DNA of 64,000 bases from Alteromonas sp. V450 (GTDB lineage Bacteria; Pseudomonadota; Gammaproteobacteria; Enterobacterales; Alteromonadaceae), in the NCBI RefSeq assembly GCF_001885075.1, contig NZ_MODU01000004.1, forward strand, positions 1,860,001-1,924,000, read 5' to 3'. Every line of letters begins with the position of its first letter. Position 1 is the stretch's first letter. Shown piece by piece: positions 18,348 to 29,188 of the stretch. Made by a program: the position numbers and the translations under genes. The notes below the pieces were generated by a model. That model made no database searches. It saw only the letters and a program-made list of their open reading frames with translations, and was not told the DNA's origin.

Positions 18348-20192
18348 TTAAATCGCCAATTTTTCTACGCGTCGGCCACCCCAAACGGCATTAACAATAA
18401 CGCGCGTAACAAGGATTGCGGTAAACATAGACGTTGCTATACCAATCATTAGGGTAATCGAGAAGCCTTTGATTGGGCCAGTGCCCACGGCAAACAAGAT
18501 CAGACCTGCAATGAAGGTGGTAATGTTAGCGTCTAGAATGGTAGAAAATGCACTGTCGTAGCCTTGGTGAATAGCCTGTTGAGGGCTACGACCGTCGCGA
18601 AGCTCTTCTCGAATACGCTCAAAAATAAGCACGTTTGCATCAACCGCCATACCAACAGTAAGCACGATACCTGCCATACCCGGAAGCGTTAGGGTTGCTC
18701 CAGGGATCATCGACATAATACCTACAATCATGACCAAGTTTGTAACAAGCGCGATGTTCGCAACCACACCAAACGCTTTGTAATAAATCAGCATGAAAAC
18801 AAGCACGGCTGCCAGACCATACATTATCGCCTGCATACCTAATTCAATATTTTCTTTACCTAAACTTGGTCCAACCGTACGCTCTTCAACAATTTGAATT
18901 GGCGCTATCAGTGCACCTGCGCGAAGTAGCAACGCTAAGTCACGGGCTTCTTTCGGTGAATCAAGACCTGTGATTTGGAACTTGCTACCCAGTTGCGCAC
19001 GAATAGTCGCAACCGAGATCACTTGCTCGTGTTTTTCAAACACTAGCTTGCCTTCTTTGTTACGTTCTCCAGTCGACTTGTATTCGATAAACACCGTAGC
19101 CATTGGTTTACCAATGTTGCCACGGGTTGAGCGAGACATCTTATTACCGCCTTCAGAATCAAGCGAGATGTTTACGTTTGGAAGCCCATACTCATCAACA
19201 CCGCTATTCGCATCAATAATATGGCTACCAGTAAGCATAATACGCTTTTCAAGTAGCTGAGGAATGCCTTGCTGATCTTCAATCACTTGAGAGCCAGGAG
19301 GAACGCGGCCGTTCAATGCATCACGAATGTCGTTCTTCTGATCTACCATGCGAAATTCTAGTGTTGCCGTGGCGTTAAGAATTTCTTTGGCCCGGGCGGT
19401 GTCTTGAATACCTGGAAGCTGCACAACAATGCGATCAGCACCTTGCTTTTGTACAAGCGGCTCCGCCACACCAAGTTGGTTTACACGGTTTCGAATGATG
19501 GTAATGTTTTGCTTAACTGCGTTGTCGCGAATTTCTTGCAGCTTGCTTTCAGCAAATACAGCGCGAAGCGTTAAATCGTCGATTTGATTAAACGTGAGAT
19601 CGCGGCTTTGGTTTCTCAGAAAAAACTCGGCTTTGTCTAACGCATCTTCATCACGAAACGTAATATCAACATGGTCGTCTACTTGTTTAACACCGCGGTA
19701 ACGGATCCCTTCTTCGCGTAACGATGTACGGAAACCACTTTCAGCGTCTTCCAATGACTTGGCGATAACTTCGGTCATATCTACTTCCATCAGGAAGTGA
19801 ACACCACCACGAAGATCAAGGCCTAGCTTCATTGGCGCGCCGCCCAAGCCCTCGAGCCATTCTGGCGTATCAGGCGCAAGGTTCATTGCAACAAAGTATT
19901 CATCGCCTAATGCCTGCTCTAAGCTTTCACGGGCAATTAACTGGGTATCTGAGTCAGAAACACGAACAAGAATTTGTTCATTTTCGAACTCGACGCGTTT
20001 TACGGGTATGTTTTTTTCTGCCAACACAGCGTTAACTTGTTCAACAGTGTTCTCGGTAACAACTGCGTCACGGCCTGCTAAGATTTGTACGGCGTGGTCT
20101 TCACCGTAAATGTTAGGAAGCGCATAAAGTGCACACACTGCAACCACAATGAGTGCACTCAGTACTTTCCAAATAGAGTTTTTGTTTAGCAC
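18348..20192 (-). CDS. secD: SecD, protein translocase accessory subunit
   Basis: The larger partner of SecF in the inner membrane. The 614-residue product (E. coli 615) has an N-terminal membrane anchor, the large periplasmic region opening with [17 protein letters not shown], and six C-terminal membrane segments including [18 protein letters not shown]. The start is GTG, preceded by AAAGGA, and gives MLNKNSIWK, matching the E. coli start. Confidence 0.97.
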   Translation of the reverse strand: MLNKNSIWKVLSALIVVAVCALYALPNIYGEDHAVQILAGRDAVVTENTVEQVNAVLAEKNIPVKRVEFENEQILVRVSDSDTQLIARESLEQALGDEYFVAMNLAPDTPEWLEGLGGAPMKLGLDLRGGVHFLMEVDMTEVIAKSLEDAESGFRTSLREEGIRYRGVKQVDDHVDITFRDEDALDKAEFFLRNQSRDLTFNQIDDLTLRAVFAESKLQEIRDNAVKQNITIIRNRVNQLGVAEPLVQKQGADRIVVQLPGIQDTARAKEILNATATLEFRMVDQKNDIRDALNGRVPPGSQVIEDQQGIPQLLEKRIMLTGSHIIDANSGVDEYGLPNVNISLDSEGGNKMSRSTRGNIGKPMATVFIEYKSTGERNKEGKLVFEKHEQVISVATIRAQLGSKFQITGLDSPKEARDLALLLRAGALIAPIQIVEERTVGPSLGKENIELGMQAIMYGLAAVLVFMLIYYKAFGVVANIALVTNLVMIVGIMSMIPGATLTLPGMAGIVLTVGMAVDANVLIFERIREELRDGRSPQQAIHQGYDSAFSTILDANITTFIAGLILFAVGTGPIKGFSITLMIGIATSMFTAILVTRVIVNAVWGGRRVEKLAI

Positions 20193-20247
20193 TGGATAAT
20201 CCTTTCGTGCCAGTACCGGGAAGCATCCCGGCCCCGGCTATTGTTAC

Positions 20248-20586
20248 TTACAGTGACTTCATGGTGCCTTTAGGCAGCACAGCAGTTACTGAAGACTTCT
20301 GAACAACGATGTTGTTTGATTCGTTAAGTGCAACTTCAATGAAGTCTTTTTCTTCTGACACCTTGGTAATTTTTCCTACCAAGCCACCTTGTGTTAATAC
20401 TTCATCACCTTTGCTAAGAGACGACACCAGGTTTTTATGCTCTTTTACGCGCTTTGCCTGTGGACGGTAAAGTAAAAAGTAAAATATTAGACCGAATACT
20501 GCCAACATGATCAGCATTTCCATGCCGCCACCTTGTTGAGCACCACCAGCAGATTGCGCATAAGCATTAGAAATAAATAAGCTCAT
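20248..20586 (-). CDS. yajC: YajC, Sec translocon accessory protein
   Basis: A small membrane protein that copurifies with SecDF-YidC. It is 112 residues with a Ser/Gly/Gln-rich N-terminus, one membrane segment at about residues 23-41 and the family block YRPQAKRVKEHK right after it. It sits between tgt and secD in the usual order. Confidence 0.95.
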   Translation of the reverse strand: MSLFISNAYAQSAGGAQQGGGMEMLIMLAVFGLIFYFLLYRPQAKRVKEHKNLVSSLSKGDEVLTQGGLVGKITKVSEEKDFIEVALNESNNIVVQKSSVTAVLPKGTMKSL

Positions 20587-20610
20587 AAAATTCCTTAGAT
20601 TTTATCGTTG

Positions 20611-21783
<1,173 letters not shown>

Positions 21784-21895
21784 TTATACCAGTAATTCAG
21801 TTGAGATCATGCCCCGTATCTATGTTTATCTGTAACTAAACCAAAAGAACTTGAAAATTACCGATTTATACGCGGATGACCTCAGGCTTGTGTTC

Positions 21896-22942
21896 TCAGG
21901 CACGCTCAATAAACATAGAATCACCGTAGCTGAAGAATCGATATTCTTTTTCTATCGCTTCTTGATACGCCTTCATAACATTGTCCTTACCCGCAAACGC
22001 GCTAATTAGCATCATTAATGTGGATTCTGGAAGATGAAAATTGGTAAACATCGCGTCTACTACTTTGAATTCAAAGCCTGGATAAATAAAGATTTCAGTG
22101 TCTTCGTTAAAAGCCGCAATAATGTCTTCATCACCGCGTTCTGCACTGGCCTTAGCGGCCGACTCTAACGAGCGTACCGATGTTGTACCCACTGCAATAA
22201 CGCGCTTACCGTTGGCTTTTGTAGCAAGGACAGCGTCAACAACGTCTTGCGGTACTTCTGCGAACTCTGCGTGCATCTTGTGCTCTTGAATGTTGTCTAC
22301 GCGCACAGGTTGAAATGTACCCGCCCCTACATGCAACGTTACAAACGCCAAATTCACACCTTTGTCTTTCAGTGCAGCTAGTATGGCATCGTCAAAGTGA
22401 AGCCCTGCGGTAGGTGCAGCAACCGCACCTGGCTTTTGGTTGTAAACAGTTTGATAGCGCTCCTTATCTGAGTTTTCATCCGGGCGGTCAATATAAGGTG
22501 GCAGCGGCATGTGTCCATGAGCTTCAAGTAGCGTTAACACCGTTTCATCGTGTTCGAACTGCAAAATGAATAGCGCATCGTCTCGCCCTGTTACCGTAAC
22601 GTTTACTTTTTCTTCAAGAATAAGTTTAGTTCCTGGTTTGGGGGCCTTGCTTGCGCGCACATGGGCCAGCGCCGTATTGTCAGAAATAATACGCTCAATG
22701 AGCACTTCCACTTGTCCGCCTGTTTCTTTTTTTCCAAGTAAGCGGGCGGGAATAACCCGCGTATTGTTGAACACCAACAGGTCGCCTGGCGCTACAAACT
22801 TCAGCATCTCAGCAAACATGGTGTGCGCGACACTGCCAGTCTTACCGTCTAAGTGTAATAAACGGCTCGCTGTACGTTGTTGAGTGGGGTATTTGGCAAT
22901 TAATTTTTCGGGTAGCTCAAAGCTAAAATCTGATAGTTTCAT
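21896..22942 (-). CDS. queA: S-adenosylmethionine:tRNA ribosyltransferase-isomerase QueA
   Basis: Converts preQ1 in tRNA to epoxyqueuosine, the step after Tgt. The 348-residue product starts [19 protein letters not shown] and contains [10 protein letters not shown] and [10 protein letters not shown], both typical of QueA. A 172-base gap without ORFs separates it from tgt. The 400 bases upstream hold a candidate small RNA on the opposite strand. Confidence 0.97.
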   Translation of the reverse strand: MKLSDFSFELPEKLIAKYPTQQRTASRLLHLDGKTGSVAHTMFAEMLKFVAPGDLLVFNNTRVIPARLLGKKETGGQVEVLIERIISDNTALAHVRASKAPKPGTKLILEEKVNVTVTGRDDALFILQFEHDETVLTLLEAHGHMPLPPYIDRPDENSDKERYQTVYNQKPGAVAAPTAGLHFDDAILAALKDKGVNLAFVTLHVGAGTFQPVRVDNIQEHKMHAEFAEVPQDVVDAVLATKANGKRVIAVGTTSVRSLESAAKASAERGDEDIIAAFNEDTEIFIYPGFEFKVVDAMFTNFHLPESTLMMLISAFAGKDNVMKAYQEAIEKEYRFFSYGDSMFIERA

Positions 22943-23121
22943 AAATACTGTTAAGTTATGGCACTAAAGTTAGACAAAAGTACTATATTAAGTTTCGTTT
23001 AAGTTACTACTAAAGACTAAAAAATATTGAATTAATCTATTAACCCGCTCTTCAAAAAAGCATAAATAAAATTAAATATCAACAACTTAAAAACAAACGT
23101 ATTGTTTCAAATAACTTTATA

Positions 23122-23150
23122 TTGAACACCATACGTGCAATTTCAATAAT
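23122..23150 (+). promoter_or_regulatory. Promoter of the candidate small RNA
   Basis: -35 TTGAAC (23122-23127), 17-base spacer, -10 AATAAT (23145-23150). Transcription would start near 23157. No protein gene follows on this strand for 700 bases. Confidence 0.5.
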
Positions 23151-23156
23151 TGCGTA

Positions 23157-23257
23157 GCAGTGAAAACCTTAAACGGTTAAGATACACCCAGATAGTGATG
23201 ATGTTCTCCCATAAACATTCCTTATCATTCATACCCAGCTTTGCTGGGTATTTTTTT
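23157..23257 (+). ncRNA. Candidate intergenic small RNA of about 100 nt
   Basis: Between queA and the DUF6471-like gene (both minus strand) lies a plus-strand promoter and, 100 bases on, a strong intrinsic terminator, with no ORF between. The predicted RNA has a short hairpin CTTAA-ACGG-TTAAG near its 5' end, then a largely unpaired stretch (about 23190-23230), then the terminator ending in seven Ts. This is the layout of an Hfq-type regulatory RNA. It was not recognised as a known family. The remainder of the 22943-23345 gap is AT-rich without genes. Confidence 0.5.
23231..23257 (+). terminator. Intrinsic terminator of the candidate small RNA
   Basis: Perfect 9-bp stem ATACCCAGC / GCTGGGTAT with loop TTT and a T run on the plus-strand side only. 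It therefore ends a plus-strand transcript, although no plus-strand gene precedes it. Confidence 0.85.
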
Positions 23258-23345
23258 ATCTGCGCATTTTCTCTGCTCGCATAAAACCGCTTGTTACGGA
23301 AAGCCAAAGAAATAACACTTTCATTTGGGCAATAGTTTACGCCTT

Positions 23346-23621
23346 TTAGGATTGAAGATCAGTTAAGATTTCTTCCAAAAGCGCAGCATCTACTGGGCGC
23401 GCTTTCAATACGAACAAAATCTGTAAAAGTAAATCGGCGCCCATAATACCTTTATTCACTTTATTTCTAAGATTATCCGCACTCTGCTCCACGCCAACCT
23501 CTTGCAGCCTTTGGCTTAGCGCTTGGTATTTTACGCCGCGAACAGACATTTCCGACTTCACAACTCGTGCTACCGTTTGCCGCCACGCATTTTTAGCACT
23601 CTGCGTATTTCCTGTGTCCAC
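23346..23621 (-). CDS. DUF6471-like small protein
   Basis: A 92-residue product of unknown function. The central part (AWRQTVARVVKSEMSVRGVKYQALSQRL and NLRNKVNKGIMGADLLLQIL, given here as fragments) resembles the DUF6471 domain, a small helical, probably DNA-binding fold. GTG 23621 is chosen because it follows GGGAGG at good spacing; an earlier GTG (23639) would add six residues. It is monocistronic, with an AT-rich promoter region upstream (23640-23700). Confidence 0.65.
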   Translation of the reverse strand: MDTGNTQSAKNAWRQTVARVVKSEMSVRGVKYQALSQRLQEVGVEQSADNLRNKVNKGIMGADLLLQILFVLKARPVDAALLEEILTDLQS

Positions 23622-23885
23622 ATAGCCTCCCAAAACCACACAAATGTGATATATATTTTACAAAAACACACTTTTTTACACTTATAGCATGCATTTAATG
23701 TTGACGATTATGGCACAACAGGTCTACACTGCAAGTCAAGATATTGGCGAAGACGGAAATTGTCGTTAAAGTAAGGGTGTTTGCTTCTACAACTCTGTGA
23801 TTGTTTTAGAAACACGATTGTTCTAGCAACCTTTGCACGACATTCATTTGCACAATTATCGCTTTAATAACTAAAGGAGAAAGAT

Positions 23886-24275
23886 ATGAGCTGGGAACTG
23901 AAAAGCATCGAAGCTTTGTTTAAAGAGCACGATGACTTTGTGGCAACACGTGAGGAGAACTGTTTGCTTATTGCTAACCAAGACGGCATTGATGCATGGC
24001 TTGCCATCAGCGGAGAACAAATCATTGTAGAAAGCCTTTTGTTTGCAGCGTCAGAAGTTAAAGATAAGCCAGCGCTAGACCACGAAATATTGTCTACTCA
24101 TATGGTATTTCCTCTAACCACCGTTGGCATATCAAATGTAGGTGGTGAAGAGTATTACACTGCGTTTGGCGCACTAAGTGCCCAGTCAAAAGCCGAAAGT
24201 ATTGTTATTGAAGTAGAAACCCTGTTTCAGAATGTTGCATCTTTTCTAGATGCTTACGAAACACACCTTAACTAA
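23886..24275 (+). CDS. yjfI: YjfI-like protein (DUF2170)
   Basis: A 129-residue cytosolic protein of the DUF2170 family, found beside PspA-like proteins in enterobacterial yjf operons. It starts MSWELKSIEALF, has no signal peptide or membrane segment, and follows a strong ribosome site (AAAGGAGAAAGAT). It is the first gene of a seven-gene plus-strand run. The 245 bases upstream hold no other gene; no sigma-54 element was found there. Family function is unknown; its constant partner is the PspA-like gene. Confidence 0.8.
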   Translation: MSWELKSIEALFKEHDDFVATREENCLLIANQDGIDAWLAISGEQIIVESLLFAASEVKDKPALDHEILSTHMVFPLTTVGISNVGGEEYYTAFGALSAQSKAESIVIEVETLFQNVASFLDAYETHLN

Positions 24276-24298
24276 AATTTACTTCTAAGGAGAAGCGA

Positions 24299-24979
24299 AT
24301 GTCTGTGTGGAAAAAACTAGTAACAGCAGTGAAAGGTGGTGCAACCGAAGCTGCGCAGTCTGTAGTAGACAGTCAAGCAATCAGAATTCTGGAGCAAGAG
24401 ATCAGAGAAGCAAAAGAAGAATTGCGTAAATCAGACCATGCTCGCACGCAAATACTGGCGAAATGTAAACTTTCGCAACAGAAAGTGGAAAGCTTCAATT
24501 CGTCAATTGCTGAATACGAGGCCCATGCCCGAAAAGCAATAGATTCAGATCGTCAATTAGCACTAGACTGTGCCCAAAAAGTATCTGAACTTAAGGAAGA
24601 ACGCGACCAAGAGCAAACTTATCTTGACCAGTTCCAACAGTCTGAGAAACAGCTTGCGCAAAATATTCAGCAAGCCAAAGCAAACCTGCGCCGCTTAGAA
24701 CAGCAAGTTGATATGGTTAAAGCGACGGAAAGTGTTCAAAAAGCTCAGGTTGCAGTTTCATCTCGCCACATGGGTGCAAACAGTAAAATGAAAACAGCGA
24801 CCGAGTCTCTGTCACGCATTCAAGAGAAGCAGAAAATGCGTAACGCTGAGCTACAAGCAGCTGAAGAGTTAGCGAGTAACGAGTCGAGCAGCGACCTTGA
24901 GAAGCGCCTTGCAGAAGCAGGCATTAAAGGAGGTAAAACTTCTGCTGATGATGAGCTTGCTCGGATCTTAGGCAACTAA
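24299..24979 (+). CDS. yjfJ: PspA/IM30 family protein (YjfJ-like)
   Basis: A 226-residue, almost wholly coiled-coil protein of the PspA/IM30 family, which coats and repairs stressed inner membranes (ESCRT-III superfamily). It starts MSVWKKLVTAVKGG and shows long charged heptads through residue 190. The short C-terminus (SADDELARILGN) fits YjfJ. The ribosome site AAGGAGAAG precedes the ATG, 23 bases after yjfI. An intrinsic terminator follows, so expression may be partly uncoupled from the downstream genes. Confidence 0.88.
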   Translation: MSVWKKLVTAVKGGATEAAQSVVDSQAIRILEQEIREAKEELRKSDHARTQILAKCKLSQQKVESFNSSIAEYEAHARKAIDSDRQLALDCAQKVSELKEERDQEQTYLDQFQQSEKQLAQNIQQAKANLRRLEQQVDMVKATESVQKAQVAVSSRHMGANSKMKTATESLSRIQEKQKMRNAELQAAEELASNESSSDLEKRLAEAGIKGGKTSADDELARILGN

Positions 24980-24991
24980 AATTAATAAAAC

Positions 24992-25014
24992 GGGAGCATA
25001 ATGCTCCCTTTTTT
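24992..25014 (+). terminator. Intrinsic terminator inside the yjf gene run
   Basis: Stem GGGAGCA / TGCTCCC with loop TAA and a T run, 12 bases after the PspA-like gene. It divides yjfIJ from the channel gene and yjfKLMC, or lowers read-through. Confidence 0.85.
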
Positions 25015-25135
25015 GTCATGTTACTAACTGCGGTATGTGTGTGATTTTCCAAGCAACGCTCATACAAGCCAATTTAAATAGACAAATCAAGCACTTCAAG
25101 GCAGAGTAAGGGCACGTAAACAAAGGCTGTTTTTA

Positions 25136-26191
25136 ATGTCTCCATGGAATAAACTGCGCAAAATAATGATGCAATATTTTGCCGAATCTCGTTGGTACAC
25201 CATAGTCAGCGCTTCGGTGTTCTATGCAATCACCAGTTACTGGCTGTTATACGCGGCTAACGAACACGACCTTATTGCTAGCGTAGATTTCGTTTATTGG
25301 TTAGCGGTAACTGCTTCAACGGTAGGTTATGGCGACCTATCACCTACTACCCCCGCCGGTAAACTCGTTGTTGCATTTTATGTAATTCCTTTAGGCCTCA
25401 GCATTTTCGCAATGGTTATAGGTCGTATCGCTGGATGGGTCTCGTTGCAATGGAAAAAAGGGTTAATGGGTATGAACAACCTACATTTGGATCAACATAT
25501 TTTAATTATCGGATGGAATGGACAACGCACGATGGTCCTTCTTGATTTGATATTACAAGAGAGAGAGGCCATGTCCGACAGGCCAGATATCGTCCTGTGC
25601 GTTAAGGCTGACATTACTAACCCCATGCCTGGCGTAATTGAATTCGTCAAAGTCGACTCTTTTAATAAAGATGAGGATATGGATAGGGCCTGCGTTTCCT
25701 CTGCAAAAACAATTCTCATAGATAACCCTCAAGATGACGTTACCATGACAACGGCGCTTTATTGCGCAAAGCGCAACCCTGATGCACATCAGGTTGCTTA
25801 CTTCGATGACGATAGCTTGGTTAGCCTGTTACAAGACCACTGCCCAAAAGTAGAATGTACGCCCAGCGTTGCGGTGGAAATGCTTGTGAAAGCGGCTTTC
25901 GACCCTGGCTCTAGTATGCTTCATCACGATTTATTGAGTGTAGATGCCGGCCAGGCACAATTCTCAATAAAAATACCTGAAGATAGCCCTGCCATCTCAG
26001 TAGCCAAACTTTTCATTAACTTAAAACGAAAGCACAACGCGATTTTCATTGGCTATGCACCTAATGGGCAAGTAAAGGAAATGGTAGTTAACCCTCCTTT
26101 AGACACCACGTTAAATGCCGGTGACACGTTATTTTATATTGCAGAACGACGCATTAACGCCATTAACTGGTCGTCGCTAGATGCTGATTAA
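25136..26191 (+). CDS. Two-TM potassium channel with RCK-like domain
   Basis: A 351-residue inner-membrane ion channel. The first 100 residues hold an outer helix (about 20-40), the pore helix with the potassium filter TVGYGD at about residues 63-68, and an inner helix (82-102). The rest resembles a TrkA-N/RCK region starting HILIIGWNGQR and a C-terminal TrkA-C-like part. It is inserted between yjfJ and yjfK compared with E. coli. The ATG has no clear ribosome site. Potassium selectivity follows from the filter; the gating ligand cannot be read. Confidence 0.88.
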   Translation: MSPWNKLRKIMMQYFAESRWYTIVSASVFYAITSYWLLYAANEHDLIASVDFVYWLAVTASTVGYGDLSPTTPAGKLVVAFYVIPLGLSIFAMVIGRIAGWVSLQWKKGLMGMNNLHLDQHILIIGWNGQRTMVLLDLILQEREAMSDRPDIVLCVKADITNPMPGVIEFVKVDSFNKDEDMDRACVSSAKTILIDNPQDDVTMTTALYCAKRNPDAHQVAYFDDDSLVSLLQDHCPKVECTPSVAVEMLVKAAFDPGSSMLHHDLLSVDAGQAQFSIKIPEDSPAISVAKLFINLKRKHNAIFIGYAPNGQVKEMVVNPPLDTTLNAGDTLFYIAERRINAINWSSLDAD

Positions 26192-26203
26192 GAGAGGACG
26201 CTG

Positions 26204-26848
26204 ATGTTTAGTAAGTTATTTAAAAAAACAAAGGTTACAACGCCAAAAGCGCCGGAAGTGATGGGGCTCTATTTAGGTGGCTCATTTGAGCTAGATAACT
26301 TAAAGCTCACTTTGCTCGAACCTGAACTGACCATTCAACGCGCCGCTCGCTCACAACTCATTCAAGCGGTTGGCGAAGCGCCCTTAGATACTGGCGGCAC
26401 ACTTTTGAGGTTCTACACCGACGATGAAGCGTTTCTCCAGGTTGTCCTAGATGGTGGTATGAGTGAAAACCACATTTCTGATGTTAAGCTTTGGCATTTT
26501 TACGATACGCAAACAATTGGCAGTACGGCGCAATGGAACGAGTGTTTGGCAAATATTATCAGCCAGCCCACTTATGAACTGGACGGAAAAACCTTTACCC
26601 GTGTATGGGGGGCCGTCGGTGATGAGTCTCCACCCGTCGCCGTGACAGAAACCACTTATGAAGAAGACGGTGATACCAGTACAACTGATCAGTTTATGAT
26701 GCTTTATGAACGCCCACTTGATAACGACAGAGTGGAAACACTTCTTGTTGTAGGTGAAGAAAAACAAGTCGGTCACAATTTAGATCGCTGTCTTGTCATT
26801 TCAACAGGTTTTGATATCCAGCCCACAGACATAACAATTAACGGTTAA
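26204..26848 (+). CDS. yjfK: YjfK-like protein (DUF2491)
   Basis: A 214-residue soluble protein of the DUF2491 family, start MFSKLFKKTK. No signal peptide or catalytic motif was recognised. It lies 12 bases after the channel gene and 14 before the DUF350 gene, as in enterobacterial yjfKL. Function unknown; the association is with membrane-stress and glutathionylspermidine-synthase-like genes. Confidence 0.8.
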   Translation: MFSKLFKKTKVTTPKAPEVMGLYLGGSFELDNLKLTLLEPELTIQRAARSQLIQAVGEAPLDTGGTLLRFYTDDEAFLQVVLDGGMSENHISDVKLWHFYDTQTIGSTAQWNECLANIISQPTYELDGKTFTRVWGAVGDESPPVAVTETTYEEDGDTSTTDQFMMLYERPLDNDRVETLLVVGEEKQVGHNLDRCLVISTGFDIQPTDITING

Positions 26849-26862
26849 TAGGAAGAACTTTT

Positions 26863-27279
26863 ATGGAAACAATTTTGCAATCGCTGTCAGGTTTAGACAA
26901 CTTCGCGCTTTACTTTGGCTTATCTATCGTTTTTTTGTTCATTTTCAAACTGGTTTACGCTCTTGTAACGCCGCACGATGAATGGAAGTTAGTTAAAGAA
27001 GAAAAAAATGTTGCAGCGGCCATTGGCTTTGGTGGCGCAATTATTGGCTTCGCGATAGCCCTAGGTAGCGCAGCATCAAATTCTGTTGCAATAATCGACT
27101 TCGCCATATGGGCACTGGTAGCAGTGATTGCTCAATCATTGGCGTTCGCTATTTTGCGATTTAGCTTCATGCCCAAAATTGCAGAGCGCATTAATAATAA
27201 TGAAATTTCAGCAGGTGTTATGCTAGCTAGCATGTCAATCGCCGTTGGCTTACTAAATGCAGCATGCATGACCTATTAA
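26863..27279 (+). CDS. yjfL: YjfL-like membrane protein (DUF350)
   Basis: A 138-residue integral membrane protein with four predicted helices (about 17-37, 50-72, 80-100, 115-135). The second carries GFGGAIIGFAIALGSAASNS, typical of DUF350. It is in the yjfK-L-M-C order. Function unknown. Confidence 0.85.
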   Translation: METILQSLSGLDNFALYFGLSIVFLFIFKLVYALVTPHDEWKLVKEEKNVAAAIGFGGAIIGFAIALGSAASNSVAIIDFAIWALVAVIAQSLAFAILRFSFMPKIAERINNNEISAGVMLASMSIAVGLLNAACMTY

Positions 27280-27290
27280 AGGGGGCTGCA

Positions 27291-27983
27291 ATGACTTCGT
27301 TAAAAAATAGCAACCAGCCGCAACTATCCGGTAATGAACAGCACTGTGAATCTAGTGTTACAGCGGATAAACCCAAGACAAAACGCAGTAAAAACATTGA
27401 TTTAAACCATATGCGCAAAGGTTTTATCGCTAAACCTCTGGCGCTTGGTGTAGCAAGTATTATGCTGAGCGCTTGCGGAAGCGAGCGCGAGGATGCGGTT
27501 ATCTACACGTCTTTAGAAGACTGTACACAAGACTACCCTGACGCCGTGGAGCGCTGTGAAGCCGCCTATAAAACAGCGGTGGATGAAGCCATGCGGACAA
27601 GCCCACGTTTTTCTTCTGAGTTTGACTGTGAACATGAATTTGGGCCAAACCAGTGTCAATATGTAAACAACAGTAGCGGCAGCTTTTTCATGCCATTTAT
27701 GGCAGGCTATATGGTGAGTTCATTACTTTCACCTAGCCGATATTATTCTCAGCCACTTTACACGTCATATGCGTATGGTTCTCCCTATCGCTCTCGCTGG
27801 ATTACGGCGGATGGCTATGTATTTGACGGTGATCTGAGAAAACGCAAATACCGAGTGAGCAAAGACGTTTACAAACCAAAACCAACCGTTAATCGCACTA
27901 TGAAACGCGGTGGATTTGGCAGCAGTGTGCGCGCAAAATCGTCATGGGGCAGCAGCAGTAGGTCTGGCGGCTGGGGCGGTTAA
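27291..27983 (+). CDS. yjfM: YjfM-like lipoprotein (DUF1190)
   Basis: A 230-residue DUF1190 protein with Tyr/Ser/Gly-rich C-terminus (repeated SSRSGGWGG-type end). ATG 27291 follows GGGGG and is preferred to the in-frame ATG 27264, which lies inside yjfL. A lipobox LSAC (Cys at residue 62) follows a hydrophobic stretch preceded by MRKGF, so the mature protein is probably a lipoprotein; the 40 residues before MRKGF are unusual for a signal peptide, and a later start at 27411 is possible. Function unknown. Confidence 0.8.
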   Translation: MTSLKNSNQPQLSGNEQHCESSVTADKPKTKRSKNIDLNHMRKGFIAKPLALGVASIMLSACGSEREDAVIYTSLEDCTQDYPDAVERCEAAYKTAVDEAMRTSPRFSSEFDCEHEFGPNQCQYVNNSSGSFFMPFMAGYMVSSLLSPSRYYSQPLYTSYAYGSPYRSRWITADGYVFDGDLRKRKYRVSKDVYKPKPTVNRTMKRGGFGSSVRAKSSWGSSSRSGGWGG

Positions 27984-27986
27984 CTG

Positions 27987-29153
27987 ATGTTCAGAATGTC
28001 ATGCCAACCTCGTGAGGGTTGGCAGCAGCTTGCAAGCGAGTTCGGCTTTCATTTTCACACTATGTATGGTGAACCGTATTGGGATGAAAGCGCCTATTAT
28101 CAATTTTCATTAGAACAAATTGAAAACGACATTGAAGATCCTACCGCACAGCTTCATCAAATGTGTTTGGATGTCGTCGATGACGTGGTAAAAAGTGAGG
28201 CGTTACTCAAGCGTTTTTGCATCCCTGAATATCATTGGGATTTTATCAAGCAAAGCTGGGACGCTAGAGATCCTAGCTTATACTCTCGACTCGATCTTGT
28301 TTACAACGGCAAAAGCCCAGCAAAACTGCTCGAAAACAACGCTGACACACCCACCAGCCTTTACGAATCAGGGTTTTGGCAATGGTTATGGCTAGAACAA
28401 AACGTAGACGCAGGAAAACTGGCGCGTAATGCAGATCAGTTTAATAGCCTGCAAGAAAAGCTAGTACACAGATTTCGCGAAATCGCTCTTCATTATGATA
28501 TTAATCAGCTTCACATGGCGTGCTGCAAAGACACGGTAGAGGACAGAGGCACAGTGCAATACCTTCAAGATTGTGCGCGTGAAGCTGGGCTTCACTCCGA
28601 TTTTGTCTTTATCGAAGACATTGGAATTGCAGATACAGGCGTGTTTACCGACTTACAAAACAAGCCAATCACCGAATGTTTTAAGTTATACCCTTGGGAG
28701 TTTATGCTGCGTGAAGAATTTGGTGATGTATTACATGAAGCAGGAACCAATTGGATAGAACCCTCTTGGAAAGCAATAATTTCCAACAAAGCGCTTCTGC
28801 CCCAACTTTGGAAAAAGTTTAAAGGTCATCCTAATTTACTACCCGCATTTTTTTCTGACGATACGTCTAGCGCTGATCTTTCTGGAAAGTGGATTAAAAA
28901 GCCACTCTTTTCAAGAGAGGGGGCGAATATCTCTATTGTTGAAAACGGTAAAGAGCAAGCGTTAAGCGAGGGTCCTTATGGGGAGGAAGGTTTTATTTTG
29001 CAATCTTTCCAACCGCTTCCAATATTTGAGGGAAATCATACGCTCATAGGAAGCTGGCTTGTTGATGATATGCCAGCCGGTATATCGGTCAGAGAAGACA
29101 AATCTGCCATTACGCAAGATCTTTCACGCTACCTGCCTCATATAATTTTGTAA
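27987..29153 (+). CDS. yjfC: Glutathionylspermidine synthase-like ATP-grasp protein (YjfC-like)
   Basis: A 388-residue ATP-grasp ligase homologous to the synthetase half of glutathionylspermidine synthase. The N-terminus (EPYWDESAYYQFS), the block LVYNGKSPAKLLENNADTPT and the ATP-site segment KWIKKPLFSREGANISI are typical. It begins 3 bases after yjfM and closes the yjf set. The true substrate of YjfC proteins is not settled; ATP-dependent peptide-like bond formation to a polyamine is inferred from the family. Confidence 0.88.
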   Translation: MFRMSCQPREGWQQLASEFGFHFHTMYGEPYWDESAYYQFSLEQIENDIEDPTAQLHQMCLDVVDDVVKSEALLKRFCIPEYHWDFIKQSWDARDPSLYSRLDLVYNGKSPAKLLENNADTPTSLYESGFWQWLWLEQNVDAGKLARNADQFNSLQEKLVHRFREIALHYDINQLHMACCKDTVEDRGTVQYLQDCAREAGLHSDFVFIEDIGIADTGVFTDLQNKPITECFKLYPWEFMLREEFGDVLHEAGTNWIEPSWKAIISNKALLPQLWKKFKGHPNLLPAFFSDDTSSADLSGKWIKKPLFSREGANISIVENGKEQALSEGPYGEEGFILQSFQPLPIFEGNHTLIGSWLVDDMPAGISVREDKSAITQDLSRYLPHIIL

Positions 29154-29188
29154 CGCCTAACGTTATCTATTTGCTTTATGGAGAATCA

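Noticed and set aside
23640..23885. Sigma-54 promoter for the PspA-like operon, as for pspA in E. coli
   Set aside because: No GG-10-GC element with acceptable flanks was found; TGGCACA at about 23711 lacks a GC at the right distance.
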